Origin: Bombyx mori
Lineage: Eukaryota > Arthropoda > Insecta > Lepidoptera > Bombycidae
Direction: 5' to 3'
DNA: 64,000 nucleotides
Assembly (NCBI RefSeq): GCF_030269925.1
Contig: NC_085112.1
Span: forward strand, 14,571,501 to 14,635,500
Shown here one piece after another: positions 10,785 through 21,450 of this stretch. A model generated the notes under the pieces. It was not told the DNA's origin and did not search any database. It saw nothing but the letters and a program-made list of their open reading frames with translations. The first letter of the stretch is position 1. Every line of letters begins with the position of its first letter. The position numbers and the translations under genes were made by a program.

Positions 10785-10868
10785 TCCGGCTTGAGTCCCG
10801 TAAGCTCACCTATACGTCAAGGCGAAGCTGAAATAGCCTCTCAAGGCAATCAGTATAGTTAGAAAAAA
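10785..10868 (+). mobile_element. Jockey LINE 3'UTR end
   Basis: Matches the last ~80 bp of the full-length Jockey element: AAGCTCACCTATACGTCAAG, GAAATAGCCTCTCAAGGC, then AAAAAAAA at 10861-10868. A second fragment in opposite orientation follows after 21 bp. Confidence 0.65.
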
Positions 10869-10889
10869 AAGGGACTATTCCAACTACGT

Positions 10890-11025
10890 GTGGACGGGTA
10901 GGTGAGATCACAGGGCTAAACCTGAACCCTAGCAAGAATTCTTCATTGGATCTACCACCAAATCGGAATCGCAACCCACTGAGAAGATCCGAGAAACTTG
11001 GGTTGGGTTCTGTCTATGGGGTTAC
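10890..11025 (-). mobile_element. Jockey LINE 3'UTR fragment, inverted
   Basis: Minus-strand homology to the Jockey 3'UTR: GGTAGGTGAGATCACAGGGC, GGATCTACCACCAAATCGGA and AACCCACTGAGAAGATCCGA, ending at the bases that follow the ORF2 stop. Together with the plus-strand piece at 10785-10868 it forms a tail-to-tail pair. Confidence 0.65.
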
Positions 11026-11571
11026 AATGAAACACATCTACCTAACATGCAGATAAAATGCTATATGAATGATGATAAAATTATATTGCAGCTTGAAAAA
11101 TAACACTATTTAGAACGTGAGTTCATTCACCCGTTATTACGAAATGGCAAAAAAGATGCCGAAATCTAAAACGTTTTTCTCTTTAAGCGGCGGATAAATT
11201 AGCGAATGTAAAATAAGATATTGCTAAGAAAAAAAAAACAAAACATGGCTTCACAATTTTTAACACTAAGAGAATAATTGGGCAAATTTACGGAACGTTA
11301 TAATAATATTTTTTCTTTTCAATTTTACAAACGTTTTGAATAAAGAAGGAATTTTCTGTTAAAAGCAGAAGTTTATTCTAAGTTCGAACAATAATTGTTC
11401 CGACTATCTCTCCGTTTTCGGGTGAAATTCATTCGAGAAATCGATTCATCATGCCCTATAGACTTGTTTATAGCCTACAAGGTCAATAAAAAAAAAAGTT
11501 TAGATAGTCGATATATAATAATGATTGTGACTTTGTTTGTTTGTGTTTTAGTAACATCGCTTGCCTAAGAT
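11026..11571. other. No gene seen
   Basis: AT-rich, no recognisable repeat or coding sequence. Confidence 0.5.
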
Positions 11572-11843
11572 CATCCATTCTACCTGGAACCACGACGTTC
11601 ATCCACAGTGCGTTTCCAGAGATATTTTTTCCCACGTACCATCCGGCTTTGGAATGAGCTCCTCTCCACGGTGTTTCTCGAGCGCTATGACATGTCCTTC
11701 TTCAAACGATGCTTGCGGATAGTACTTAATGGTAGGCAGCGGCTTGGCTCTGCCCCTGGCATTGCTGAGGTCCCTGGGTGACGGCAACCATTCACTATCA
11801 GGTGGGCCGTATGCTCGTCTGATTACTAAGGCAATAAAAAAAA
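11572..11843 (+). mobile_element. BMC1-like LINE 3' end with ORF2 C-terminus
   Basis: Contains the end of a LINE ORF2 in the form RTIRLWNELLSTVFLERYDM (about 11630-11700), typical of the last residues of CR1/Jockey-group ORF2 (R..RLWN.LP). The GTAGGCAGCGG tail and poly(A) follow, ending at 11843. Small frame breaks separate the parts. Confidence 0.68.
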
Positions 11844-13091
11844 TGAGTTAGAACCAGTAGATTTATTAAAAAAAACATATATTTACCATTCTCAGAATTT
11901 TTACGAGTTTGTTATTCTAGATCTAGACGTAAAAACTACTATGTTTGTCTCATATACTCCTGAAATTTTTGACAACGCTTGTAAAATAGTAACCAACTCG
12001 CGGTGTTTTTACAATATAATGATTGATAATTGAGTTCGTCTAATCTGTCTGTCTCCAGCCGCGCTGTCTGCATCTGTTATTAGGTAAGAGTAGTACAAAA
12101 AGTGACATTTAAGATAAAAAAAGAAAAGTTTTTGTGAAACTTTCAATAAAATACAGACATATGATAAAAAATGTGTCATCAATAGTACATCATTATAACA
12201 ATGATTTTAGTAACAAGTTAGGAAAAAAAACACTCAGAGACCAAATTTCCCAGAGACCAAACTCAGAGACCAAAAAAGCTATTAAAAGTATAATTAATAA
12301 CAGAAAATCATCAAGTTTACAATTTAGTATCAATAATTACAACTATTCTTACAATACATAATTGATTATACATCAGATTATGGTCATGGAGGTATAAATG
12401 ATTGACTCAGGCAATTTGTAAATCAAAAACGTTTTTGCGATTTCCCAACAATTCGCTATTTTTATTTAGGTCAGTCTATTGTTAAGCGCGCGATATGTAA
12501 TTACGAAATAGTCTTCTTACAATGGCAGTATATTTAAAAATTGCAAATGTCCATCACAGCCACTGTTTATTGTTACTAATTTCGAGATAAACGTAACGAG
12601 AAAATGTCTGAACGAAAAAAAAAAAAAACAGGAATGAATAAGTCATCCAAACGCCAAAACGAAGAAAAGTACAAAAGTATTTCATATTTTCCCTGATGAA
12701 ACAAGTCTGAGTTTCGCGATGATAGGTAATCTATTGTTCGAGATAAGAAATATCGAAGATAGATCTTCTCTTGACAAAGTATGGACGGGCTTTCTCGTTA
12801 CAACTTTGAGGTGTCAATCGGGGGAGTTATTATGTAAACACAGTTTTGCTGGAATAATCGTTTTTGATGTCTATATAACTTTTACGACCTTTTTAACTAC
12901 ACTTGTACAGCTAAAATCGTCGAAATATAGATTAGAATTCAACACTTGGTGTTTATAAGTTTTTTTTTTCTTTTCTGTTAATGTCCTTAACGAACTCGCG
13001 ATCTGCGGTCATATTCTTATGCTCTGTACTGAACCGTCTCGCCCAATAAACTGAAACGCGTAAGTGAGCAACAAAATTAGGCAGAATGGTG
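11844..13091. other. AT-rich stretch, a decayed SINE scrap near its end
   Basis: No supported gene; the 75-codon frame at 12134-12361 has no motif and is AT-driven. At about 13030-13090 there are worn Bm1 words (AATAAACTGAAACGCG, AATTAGGCAGAATGGTG), probably an old minus-strand SINE. Confidence 0.45.
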
Positions 13092-13541
13092 TTTTTTTAT
13101 TGCTTAGATTGGCGGACGAGCTCACAGCCCACCTGGTGTTAAGTGGTTACTGGAGCCCATAGACAGGGTGGGCAGGGAAAATAGGCAGGGTGGTGGTACT
13201 TACACCTACCCGTGCGGACTCACACAAGGTCCTACTACCAGTAATTACGCAATTTATAATTTTATGGGTTTGATTTTTTATTACACGATATTATTCCTTC
13301 ACCATGGAAGTCAATCGTGAACATTTGTTATTTTTTTTTATTGCCTTTGTAGGCAGACGAGCATACGGCCCATCTCATGGTAAGTGGTAACCGTCGCTCA
13401 TGGACGTCAGCAATGCCAGGCAATGCAATTAAGTATGTATTTCATTAGAAAAATAGGTACCCGCTTGCGGAATTCGAACACCGGTGCATCGCAAGATACG
13501 AATGCACCAGACGTCTTATCCTTTAGGCCACGACGACCTAA
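13092..13541 (-). mobile_element. Bm1: Bm1-type SINE, internally deleted and interrupted
   Basis: A minus-strand Bm1 with both tail (13092) and tRNA-like head (GGCCACGACGAC near 13528-13538). About 110 bp of the body are missing after GGAGCCCATAGACA. The element is interrupted at 13331-13428 by a BMC1-like tail. The halves rejoin at TTA|AGTATGTATTTCATTAG, as in the undisturbed copy at 62573. Confidence 0.8.
13331..13428 (-). mobile_element. BMC1-like LINE tail inserted in Bm1
   Basis: Plus-strand poly(T) followed by ATTGCCTTTGTAGGCAGACG and CAGCAATGCCAGG, a ~98-bp minus-strand insertion. It is flanked by a possible 3-bp TTA duplication (13328-13330 and 13429-13431), short enough that an imprecise junction is equally likely. 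Confidence 0.7.
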
Positions 13542-14130
13542 AATTTAAATAGTCATAAAACGACACAACCGACTTCTTTAAACTAGAAATTTCTCCTATG
13601 ATCTAGAATAAGGATAAATGTATACAAGACAAACACATGTATAGCCAAACTCTGATTATCAAAGAGCTCCAATCTTCTGTTATAAGGACATGATGCCACT
13701 GCTATTGACTCAAATTCAATATCGGTGCATAGCGATGTTGTGTGGACCGCGTGTTAGCTGTCCGCCTTTGATAAAATCTAACCATAAAGATTCGGTAAAG
13801 GTTAATAATAGCCATCGAAATTTCCATGCCGACATGTAACAACAGCCGTAAATGCTTGTGTGCCTTCAAAAACTTCCTCTCAATGTAAAACTGTAGTTAG
13901 GCTTTGTGTTCACGCTGCCAAGTTGTTGAACGACCAATGTAAAACATGGCGAAACTTGAGTTACTCCCGGCTTCTTTGGTAATGACTTGATGATGATACT
14001 AACAAGGAGCTTAGTGCTTTAGATTTGGAATCAAGTGGAATCATGTTCTTGGCCTTATAGACGAAGTTCGTGTGTATCTATGACTTTGAGGCAAAGCCAC
14101 GAAAATGTTTAATGAGGATTAAAAAAACAT
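13542..14130. other. No gene seen
   Basis: No convincing frame or repeat was noticed. Confidence 0.45.
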
Positions 14131-14374
14131 TCTTTTTTGTTGCTTAGATGAGTGGACGAGCTCACAGCCCACCTGGTGTTAAGTGGTTACTGGAGCCTAT
14201 AGACATCTACAACGTAAATGCGCCACCCACATTGAGTGATAAGTTCTAAGGTCTCAGTATAGTTACAACGGTTGGCCCACCCTTCAAACCGAAATGCATC
14301 ATTGCTTCACGGCGGATATAGGCAGGGCGGTGGTACCTACCCGTGCGGACTCACAAGAGGTCCTAGCACCAGTA
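14131..14374 (-). mobile_element. Bm1: Bm1-type SINE, 5'-truncated
   Basis: Tail at 14131 (TTTTTTGTTGCTTAGATG) and body through GGTCCTAGCACCAGTAA. Same truncation point as the copies at 4575 and 53918. Confidence 0.8.
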
Positions 14375-14591
14375 AAAAGAAGCGTCTGTTAATTGTGTTC
14401 ACTCTGCCTATTAATGCCGTGAGTCTTACGTTGCATTTCGAGATGCCGAAGACTTCAATCTTAAAGAGCATGGCGACTTTCACTATTCTGTGATGGCTGG
14501 GAACCCAGTGTCTTTGGGATTCGTCTGTATGTTAAAACTCCATTATTTTACCAGCAACCATTAAAGGTTTCTATTTGCTAGTAAAAAAGAT

Positions 14592-15066
14592 GCGTGGTGT
14601 CGAGGGACACCGGACAGGAACGAAATTCCTTATTATAAAAATATTAATTTTAAGTTCTATTTGAGGTATAAAGAAAATAATTATTCGGGGATACATTTTT
14701 TATTATGATTTTTTTTATTGATAAAAAAAAAAGATATTCCAAAACAAATTAATATACACTAAAAACAATAGTCATCGAAATCGGTTGGCGTGATATTGAG
14801 CTATTGAGTTATTTATCTATTTGTCGCGCATGTACTTAATGCAAATTTAAGGCTTATATAGTTTTCTCATGGATACTATTATCAGAACTGAACTAAATTG
14901 AAATGAGACCACACAGAAAGCGTCAGCTTTCTAATGAAAAAATAATCATCAGAATCGATCCATCTAGTCAAAAGTTATGAGGTGACAAACATAAAATCTT
15001 ACGTTACGGACGTTTTTTCCCGTTAGGATACCCCTCCGCATCGTTTCATAATGAACTCGTTCCAAA
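14592..15066. mobile_element. Dispersed repeat with GTGTC...GGACACC hairpin end (family Y)
   Basis: The left end has GGTGTC-GA-GGGACACC followed by GGACAGGAACGAAATTCCTT. The right end reads CTTACGTTACGGACGTTTTT ... CATCGTTTCATAATGAACTC. Both ends and their order are shared with 55961-56358, so the two are copies of one element with a variable middle. No coding capacity; class unknown. Confidence 0.55.
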
Positions 15067-16533
15067 AAATAAATACGAATTTTATTAGTGGCTACATACA
15101 TCAAAAGATCTGTCTCTTAAGTCACACTAAGCCTAAAATTTTCACGTTGCGTGCCCATAACGCCAGCCACAACGTAAACCTGACTTAAACAGCTCGCACC
15201 ACTGACGATACTAAATCACCCGCGAACGAAATTCGTCTCGTCGAATTATATGCGAGAAATAAATCTCAATGGTAAGATACATTTAATTTTTTGCGCACAG
15301 TTTAAAGTGCAGCAGTAACTGAAGTTTTAACATTGTGAATAATAAATTTAAATACGTCTCTTTAGAAAGCTTAGATATCGTAATTAACATGTCGTGTATT
15401 CTCGATCACTCGTGGTTAACAGTTTGTAAGCTACTTATCTATTTTTTTACAGTTTAGCAGCCGCATGCTCGTCCAATAATGTATTATAGATTAAAAAATA
15501 ACACACGTGGCACTCGGAGACTGCCGCAGTAAAGCTATTGCATAGCATTTTTTATTAACTTATGCAATTATAATTAAACAGTAATAAGTTAATATTAAAA
15601 CAATAATAAAAGAAGACCACACTATATTTATAAACATTAACAAAAGCAAAACATTAACTGTCCCCTTCACACTCATAAGCTAGACCGCGCGAGAAAGATG
15701 GGCAGACTTTTCATGATGCGCATGCAGTGCGGCGTCACGCCGCGAGCTTATTCACAAACACTACTCAAGCGCAACGTGTGAATGTGTTGAACGCGAGCTA
15801 CATGTTAGGTGGAGTGGGGGGTGTTAGGTTTTATTTTCGTTACGGAATTTCTTGATTCGGTCACCGCGCTCAAAGCCTTAAGCCGTTAATATAAATTAAG
15901 TAAAGGTAATTTAATTTTTGTTAGCTCAGGTTAATTATGCCTTATAACATATAATATACCTGAGCTGACACGATTTATTACAAAATTCGATTTCTAATCA
16001 TAATTTTTTTTTTATATTTTCTCTATTAATTATATTTTCTATTTCTCGCAAATCCCGCGCGCCACCTAGTCACGGGATCCTCTTAGGAGGTTTCGGCCAG
16101 GGCCCGGAAGAAGGTATACTAGATATCTGCTTACGCATGAACTGTACAATCATACAAATGTGAGTGAATTTCGATGTTTCATTATGAAAACGACTGAGAA
16201 AATCTTTCCTTACAACGTTTCCCGTGAACGGGGATTTGATTTTACGAAATTCCTTTTTTTTTGTCAATAAAAAAATTCGGGTCGCGATTGAGAGTCATCT
16301 TACTCTGAAAGGCTCAAAAGTTAAACAAAAAATATTTGACACGATATACCGACAGCCAGGCGAAGCATTGAAATAGCTCAAATCGAAAAGCATTTATGTG
16401 TTTTCGCCTATACGAGATGTGTATTATCTGATATCTATCTACCTGTATAATAAAACTGAGACCTATGGACTCATGTTTCAAAGTCGCATTTACGCTGTTG
16501 ATGTCTAAGCGCTAAGCATTTAACGCCAGGCTT
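15067..16533. other. Long stretch without a supported gene
   Basis: Mostly AT-rich, with a GC-richer island near 15660-15790. The 65-codon minus frame near 16070-16267 has no motif. At 16470-16530 there is a worn plus-strand Bm1 tail (GCATTTACGCTGTTGATGTC ... TTAACGCCAGG), into which the next element appears to have inserted. Confidence 0.45.
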
Positions 16534-16710
16534 AGAAGTCGTCGTGGCCTAAAGGATAAGACGTCCGGTGCATTCGTATGAAGCGATGCACCGGTGTTCG
16601 AATCCCGCAGGCGGGTACCAATTTTTCTAATGAAATACGTACTCAACAAATGTTCAACAAACATCAGGTGGGCTGTGAGCTCGTCCATCCATCTAAGCAA
16701 TAAAAAAAAA
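16534..16710 (+). mobile_element. Bm1: Miniature Bm1: tRNA-like head joined to tail
   Basis: Plus-strand tRNA-like head (GTGGCCTAAAGGATAAGACG with A-box character; B box GGTGTTCGAATCCC) runs to CAACAAATGTTCAACAAACA. It then jumps directly to the tail TCAGGTGGGCTGTGAGCTCG and AATAAAAAAAAA. About 270 bp of the body are absent compared with 51762-52204, leaving a 177-bp SINE with intact Pol III boxes and poly(A). A second worn tail follows at 16712-16752. Confidence 0.78.
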
Positions 16711-16752
16711 GGTAGATCCTCAGCTCGTCCACTTATGTAAACAATAAAAAAA

Positions 16753-17323
16753 TGGCTAACCCCAATACTCTATTATTCAAATTCAAAGCGAACGAAACTT
16801 AAGCATCGGATCCAGATATACGAATGATTAGAATTAAACTTTAATCTGTACAATTAGTTAGCGAGAACTAGTCCAGCAATTGTCGCTTTAAAATGAAGTT
16901 CCCAGCCCAGTCCCCGGCGGTCTCACAGCCGTGTAATCAATCGAAAAACAGCCTTGAACCAAACAAAATATGGTTCAGAATTGTATTTACGAAATCGTGC
17001 TTATGCTAGTTAATTCGCGCGAGGATTAAGGGATTTCAGCATTTCGGTATTAGCAGAAGTTTCATAAAACTATTCGCTTATTTGTTCGTCAGCTGTTTTC
17101 TGATTTCATGATTGATGACAAGAATATTAATAATTAACAAACCGGTTATGAATTCGAATTATATACGTTACCGGAATTGAAACAAATGATTTTATTATTT
17201 CACTAAAAATTAAATGTGTCTCGAGGTGATGCTACTAACAAATCTTTGCTTAGTATTAAAACTAGACAGGTATAATTTTGTCAACTAATATTCTATTATT
17301 AAATTTCGTCTCTCACAATGTTT
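16753..17323. other. No gene seen
   Basis: AT-rich sequence without recognisable features. Confidence 0.5.
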
Positions 17324-17966
17324 TTTTTTGCCATAGATGGGTGCATGATCTCACGGCCCAGATGGTGCTAAGTGGTTAGTGGAGCTCATGGGCATTAACA
17401 ACGTATTTTTTTTTTTATTGTTTAGATGGGTGGACGAGCTCACAGCCCAGCTGGTGTTATGTGGTTACTGGAGCTTATAGACATCTACAACGTAAATGCG
17501 CCACCCACCTTGAGACATGAGCTCTAACGACTAGTTTTTACACTACAACGGGCGCCCTGTCCTTCAAACCGAAACGCATTACTGCTTCACGGCAGAAATA
17601 AGCAAGGCGGTGGTACCTACCCGCGCGGAATCACAAGAGGCCCTACCACCAGTACCTAATTACGCAAATTATAATTTTGCTGGTTTGATTTTTATTACAC
17701 GATGTTATTCCTTCACCGTGGAAGTCAATCGTGTTCATTTGTTAAGTACATATTTCATTAAAAAAATTTGGTACCCGCTTGCGGGATTCAAACATCTGGT
17801 GCATTGCTCAACACGAATGCACCGGACGTCTTATCCTTTAGGCCACGACGACTTCAAATGCCGCACGCAGCCAGGTTGTAAGACATGCATCTGAATCTCA
17901 GTTTAAACAGTAGACTGACTGCCCCACTACTCACGCGGGCTGAGAAGACGTCCTGTGACCAGTAGC
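17324..17966 (-). mobile_element. Bm1: Outer Bm1 SINE interrupted by another Bm1
   Basis: The left part (17324-17405, TAGATGGGTGCATGATCTCA ... CATTAACAACGTA) and right part (17858-17966, ATGCCGCACGCAGCC ... TCCTGTGACCAGTAG) rejoin into one minus-strand Bm1 body once the inner copy is removed. It is more diverged than the inner copy, as expected for the older insertion. Confidence 0.72.
17406..17857 (-). mobile_element. Bm1: Full-length Bm1 SINE nested in Bm1
   Basis: A nearly complete minus-strand copy: poly(T) tail at 17406, body, AT-rich middle (AATTACGCAAATTATAATTT), and tRNA-like head ending TTTAGGCCACGACGACTTCA. The B-box region is GGATTCAAACATCTGG on this strand, one change away from the usual form. 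At ~452 bp it is the size of the intact copy at 51762-52204. Confidence 0.85.
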
Positions 17967-18229
17967 AATTGTCTTTCCATTCCTCGAATGTTATTAAGGC
18001 CTAATGGAATAAATGGCTGAATGAGTTTAATAAATCATCTATGTTAAGAGGTTAACGGGGTCGATATAATCATAAATTTAATACTAATCTGGGTCTCATT
18101 TCTGCTATATAACCGGCTGTGTTAAATTTCTGAATATGACACCATGACACCATGACAACAACTCTCTTTCAAATTCAGCCGCCAAGAGCAACGCATCAAT
18201 TTTATATTTCTCTTAAACTAAGTCAGAGA
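17967..18229. other. No gene seen
   Basis: Nothing recognised. Confidence 0.4.
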
Positions 18230-18600
18230 CTTTTTAGTGGGTACGCGAGGAGTGAAGTTGTGTGATTTGTTTTATTTTGTTTATTTAGTGTTTCTTCAGG
18301 TTTAAATGTGTAATAACGGTGGTTTATTAACAACATATTTAATATCTGTGAAAGTGCACAAATGTGGGAAAATGAAACAAAGCTGCTGGACGTAACTTCT
18401 CGGGATCCTCCAAAAAGTCCACTGAAAAAATCTCAGTAAATGACCATCATTTTACTGAGATTATATTTCATCTCATATCATCTCATTTCGTTTGATTTAA
18501 TTCCAGTTGATTAATGTCTCAAATTAATCATCTTCATTTCATTTCACTCCATATTATCATTTAGGTATTATAAAAATAAGATAAAATAAGACATGACTTA
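18230..18600. repeat. Dispersed repeat family Z, copy 1
   Basis: Near-identical to 41610-42175 over long blocks (GCGAGGAGTGAAGTTGTGTG, TTTAAATGTGTAATAACGG, AAAGTGCACAAATGTGGG). It includes the inverted repeat CTCAGTAAA...TTTTACTGAG and a CATCTCAT/CATTTCAT simple-repeat run. Copy 2 holds an extra ~170 bp inside. No coding capacity seen; class unknown. Confidence 0.6.
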
Positions 18601-19232
18601 AAGGTCTTAGTTACCAGGTCAGGAAATCCCTTAAAAAATATATTAACGCTTGAAAGGCAAACATGACTAAGTGACAATAACTGCTTTGTACATAAATGAT
18701 AGGCAATAACCATATTCGATGCGCAAAAAAAATATATTTCTAGGTCTATTAAAATCATTTCAATCCTACAGCTACTAGCTAGATTCGTTAAAATAAATTT
18801 TGTTTTCAGGTATTTCAACTTTAAATTAGTCTACTGTAAAGTTCACGCATTGTCGCTTAGTCATGTTTGCCTTTCAAGCGTCGATATATATATTAAACTA
18901 AGTCATCAATTTGTTGCTCTTGGCGGCTAAAAAACGCAACGCCGGCTGGAAAACGTAACAGGCTGTTTCACCTTACGAACCAGCACGCGAGACAGATTCA
19001 AGGCGATTATACGCAGAACGATGGTACCTACCACACAATATCCTATCACCAGCTATCTGGAGTGTCAGTGAAAATAAATCAAACAATTTGTCCACCTGCC
19101 TCGAAACAATGCAGCATTGCATTCTGTAAGCTGCGATAAGAGTTTTCCAATGTAAATGTTAACACGTTGATGACTTGGGTGTGAAACGCAAATTTATTAA
19201 TTTTCAATTTAAGGTAGATTAGAATTATTATT
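18601..19232. other. No gene; a worn SINE body near 18930-19060
   Basis: Blocks such as GAACGATGGTACCTACCAC and ATCCTATCACCAGC near 19015-19055 are a decayed minus-strand Bm1 body. Otherwise nothing recognisable. Confidence 0.4.
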
Positions 19233-19517
19233 AATTTTTTTTATTGCTTAGATGGGTGGACGAGCTCGCAGCCCACCTGGTGGTTACTGGAGCCCATAGA
19301 CATCTACAACGTAACTGCGCCACCCACCTTGAGATATAAGTTCTAAGATCTCAGTATAGCTACAACGGCTGCCCCAACCTTCAAACCGAAACGCATTATG
19401 GCTTCACGGCAGAAATAGGCAGGGCGGTGGTACCTACCCGCGCGGACTCAGAAGAGGTCCTACCACCAGTAATTACGCAAATTATAGTTTTGCAGGTTTG
19501 ATTTTTATAACACGATC
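19233..19517 (-). mobile_element. Bm1: Bm1-type SINE, 5'-truncated
   Basis: Tail at 19233 and body into the AT-rich middle (TAATTACGCAAATTATAGTT), ending near ATAACACGATCC. A 9-10 bp deletion removes the TGTTAAG word after CACCTGG. Confidence 0.82.
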
Positions 19518-19620
19518 CAACATAATAGTTTAATACAATTATATTTATACAGAAGGAACTAGGCCATCCTTGGTTATTGATACTTAACACTGATTCAATC
19601 GTCATAGCAGTAACCTGTTT

Positions 19621-19784
19621 GCTTAGTGCGAATTTTTTAACTTATCGATCGCGTAAAAGTTAACTCAAATTTGTATGGAGTTGGAACAGCGCCCCTAGCG
19701 GCAAACGAAGGGAAGCTGTTCCAACTCCATACAAATTTGAGTTAACTTTTACGCGATCGATAAGTTGAGAAATTCGCACTAAGC
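19621..19784. mobile_element. Fold-back MITE with 70-bp arms
   Basis: Positions 19621-19690 (from GCTTAGTGCGAATTT) and 19715-19784 are reverse complements over 70 bp with only about two mismatches. The 24-nt spacer is GCCCCTAGCGGCAAACGAAG plus four bases. A worn relative lies at about 25085-25205. No transposase is present. The right arm overlaps the end of the coding-like frame 19742-20056. Confidence 0.8.
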
Positions 19785-19829
19785 TCCCTGTTGTCAGCTA
19801 ATTTCTCACTACCGAATTTCTTCGAGCGC

Positions 19830-20056
19830 GATTCAAATTTCCACTTTTTTTTTAAGTAGAGCGTATCATAACTATTGGGACGGTAATCATCATAGAACAC
19901 AAGGTACTTGACAGATGTCTGAACCGCGCTAATGTCATTTTGAAAATAGCTTGCATATGTACAAGTTCCGAACAATGACATTCCAACGTCTGTATACCGA
20001 GCAATTTTAGCCACCCAGTGAAAGATCTTCCGTTTGTCGTATTCTCTCACATTCAC
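19830..20056 (-). pseudogene. Coding-like relic, duplicated at 41852-42020
   Basis: The minus strand is open from an ATG at 20056 and reads MNVREYDKRKIFHWVAKIAR, then YTDVGMSLFGTCTYASYFQN and QTSVKYLVFYDDYRPNS. A diverged version of the central part (LFLTCIYALYLENVVGEIQV ... VNYLTLYDGYP) is encoded by the minus strand inside repeat copy Z at 41852-42020. The two keep the same spacing and similar residues, which suggests a once-translated sequence. I do not recognise the family. The frame runs on into the MITE arm, so its 3' end is not original. Confidence 0.4.
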
Positions 20057-20096
20057 TTGTCATAATCTATCCTGTACGTTTCCAATTTATATTACA

Positions 20097-20511
20097 CTAG
20101 AGGTCCCGCAGTAGTCGAAATTCGACTATAATTCATTGGAATTGAAAGTTTGTACACTATTTTGATTGTATTTTATACTTCTATATTCACGAATTTGGCC
20201 AAGACTACACTATAAGAAATATTAACAAAGACAAACCATATTCTATTCTCAATTTGACAACAGACGTCAAGAACAAAAGTTTGACAACAAATAGTATGCA
20301 TGCGTGTGTGCGTTAAATACATGGTATGTAGTGTGTGTAATGTTTTCTTTATTGATTTAATGTATCTTTTATGCATCATTTTAAAAAATTTTTAGCATTG
20401 TGCACTTCTTCTCTATATTCTCCATAAGTGTGGAAAATTTCATACTCCTCCGTTCGCGCAATTTTATTAAAAAGGGATACAAAGTTTTTGCTTCACGTAT
20501 TAATATATAGA
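20097..20511 (-). mobile_element. Non-autonomous Helitron-like element, family H1
   Basis: On the minus strand it runs from TCTATATATTAATACGTGAA to CTGCGGGACCTCTAG. The near-perfect hairpin TAGTCGAA-n-TTCGACTA lies ~11 nt before CTAG, and the insertion is between A and T. The other copies are at 22974, 40539 and 49327. Hairpin position, TC/CTRR ends and absence of a target duplication all fit Helitrons. Confidence 0.72.
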
Positions 20512-21401
20512 TAACTTTAGATACATTTATCTGAAAACATACAAATATATTTATGTAATAGAATTAGAATAAACATAAATATTTTATGATAAAAAGTAAA
20601 AAATCCTTTTAACATTACCAGAATATAATCACGAAAGTTGAGCAGAGCCACAAGCCAAAGAGTCTCAGTATAAATCAATGAATACATCGGAAATCTATTA
20701 TGTTCAAAGAACATCGTTAATGGCAAGAGAAAGCCTTAAAAAGTTAAATTTGAAACGTCACGGTTCACGAGTTTCTCGTGGTTCGAGAGTCGTGGAGAGT
20801 ATAAAGAATATTACTTGAGTGAATTTCAAACGAAATGTTAAGTAATTTAAAATATTTTAGGATACTCCATTAAATATGTATATATTAGGTTTGCTTGATA
20901 ATTTTCCAATAGGATGTTCATGTACTTTTGTATAAATTGTGGATAAATTTGTATAAATACATCTGGGAATAAAACCGTAGAGGTTCTATTAGTAAACATA
21001 ATTTTAGATTTGACGCTTATTTCTAATAGACTTTCAACGTTGAATGGATCCAAGTTGGGATATAGGTTCTTGAGTTATGGGTATCAAATGCCAACTCCGC
21101 TAGTCTTCTTTAACAAAATGATTGAGCTATAAAAGAACGAAAATACCTAATTGACAAAACTCACCCCGAATTTGTCTAATCGATCCAAATAGTGCTGATG
21201 CCATATTAATTGTGTTTGCATGATGCGAAACGCGTTATTCAATGTTCATCATTCATTTGATAACGAGCACAATTAATAAGCTTAAAGCAAAAATAATAAT
21301 TTATACTTTTGATTCAGTTAAATTCTCTTAACAAAATTAGGGTTGAGTCCTCTAGCGCCACCGCCATTGTTGATATTTTTACGTTTTTTATTGTAGCACG
21401 A
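20512..21401. other. Upstream region of the secreted-protein gene
   Basis: AT-rich. Two minus-strand frames (20517-20726 and 20847-21053, each ~68 residues) have no recognisable motif and AT-biased codons, so I do not call them. No repeat copy was noticed in this stretch, which makes it a plausible regulatory region for the gene at 21451. Confidence 0.4.
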
Positions 21402-21434
21402 TATAAGTAGAATTATTGCCGACTTCGTTCATTG
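21402..21434 (+). promoter_or_regulatory. Core promoter: TATA box and initiator
   Basis: TATAAG at 21402-21407 is followed 29 bp later by an initiator-like TTCATTG with A at 21431. This is the classic insect TATA-Inr spacing. It leaves a ~20-nt 5'UTR before the ATG at 21451 (context TTCACAATGG). Confidence 0.6.
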
Positions 21435-21450
21435 TTCGAGAAACTTCACA

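Noticed and set aside
16555..16620. tRNA-gene-like A and B boxes
   Set aside because: They are the tRNA-derived head of a Bm1 SINE, repeated at 17800, 40100, 51790 and 62960; no cloverleaf of a functional tRNA is seen.
20517..21053. Two ~68-codon minus-strand frames upstream of the secreted-protein gene
   Set aside because: AT-biased composition, no motif, no splice or promoter support; likely chance frames.
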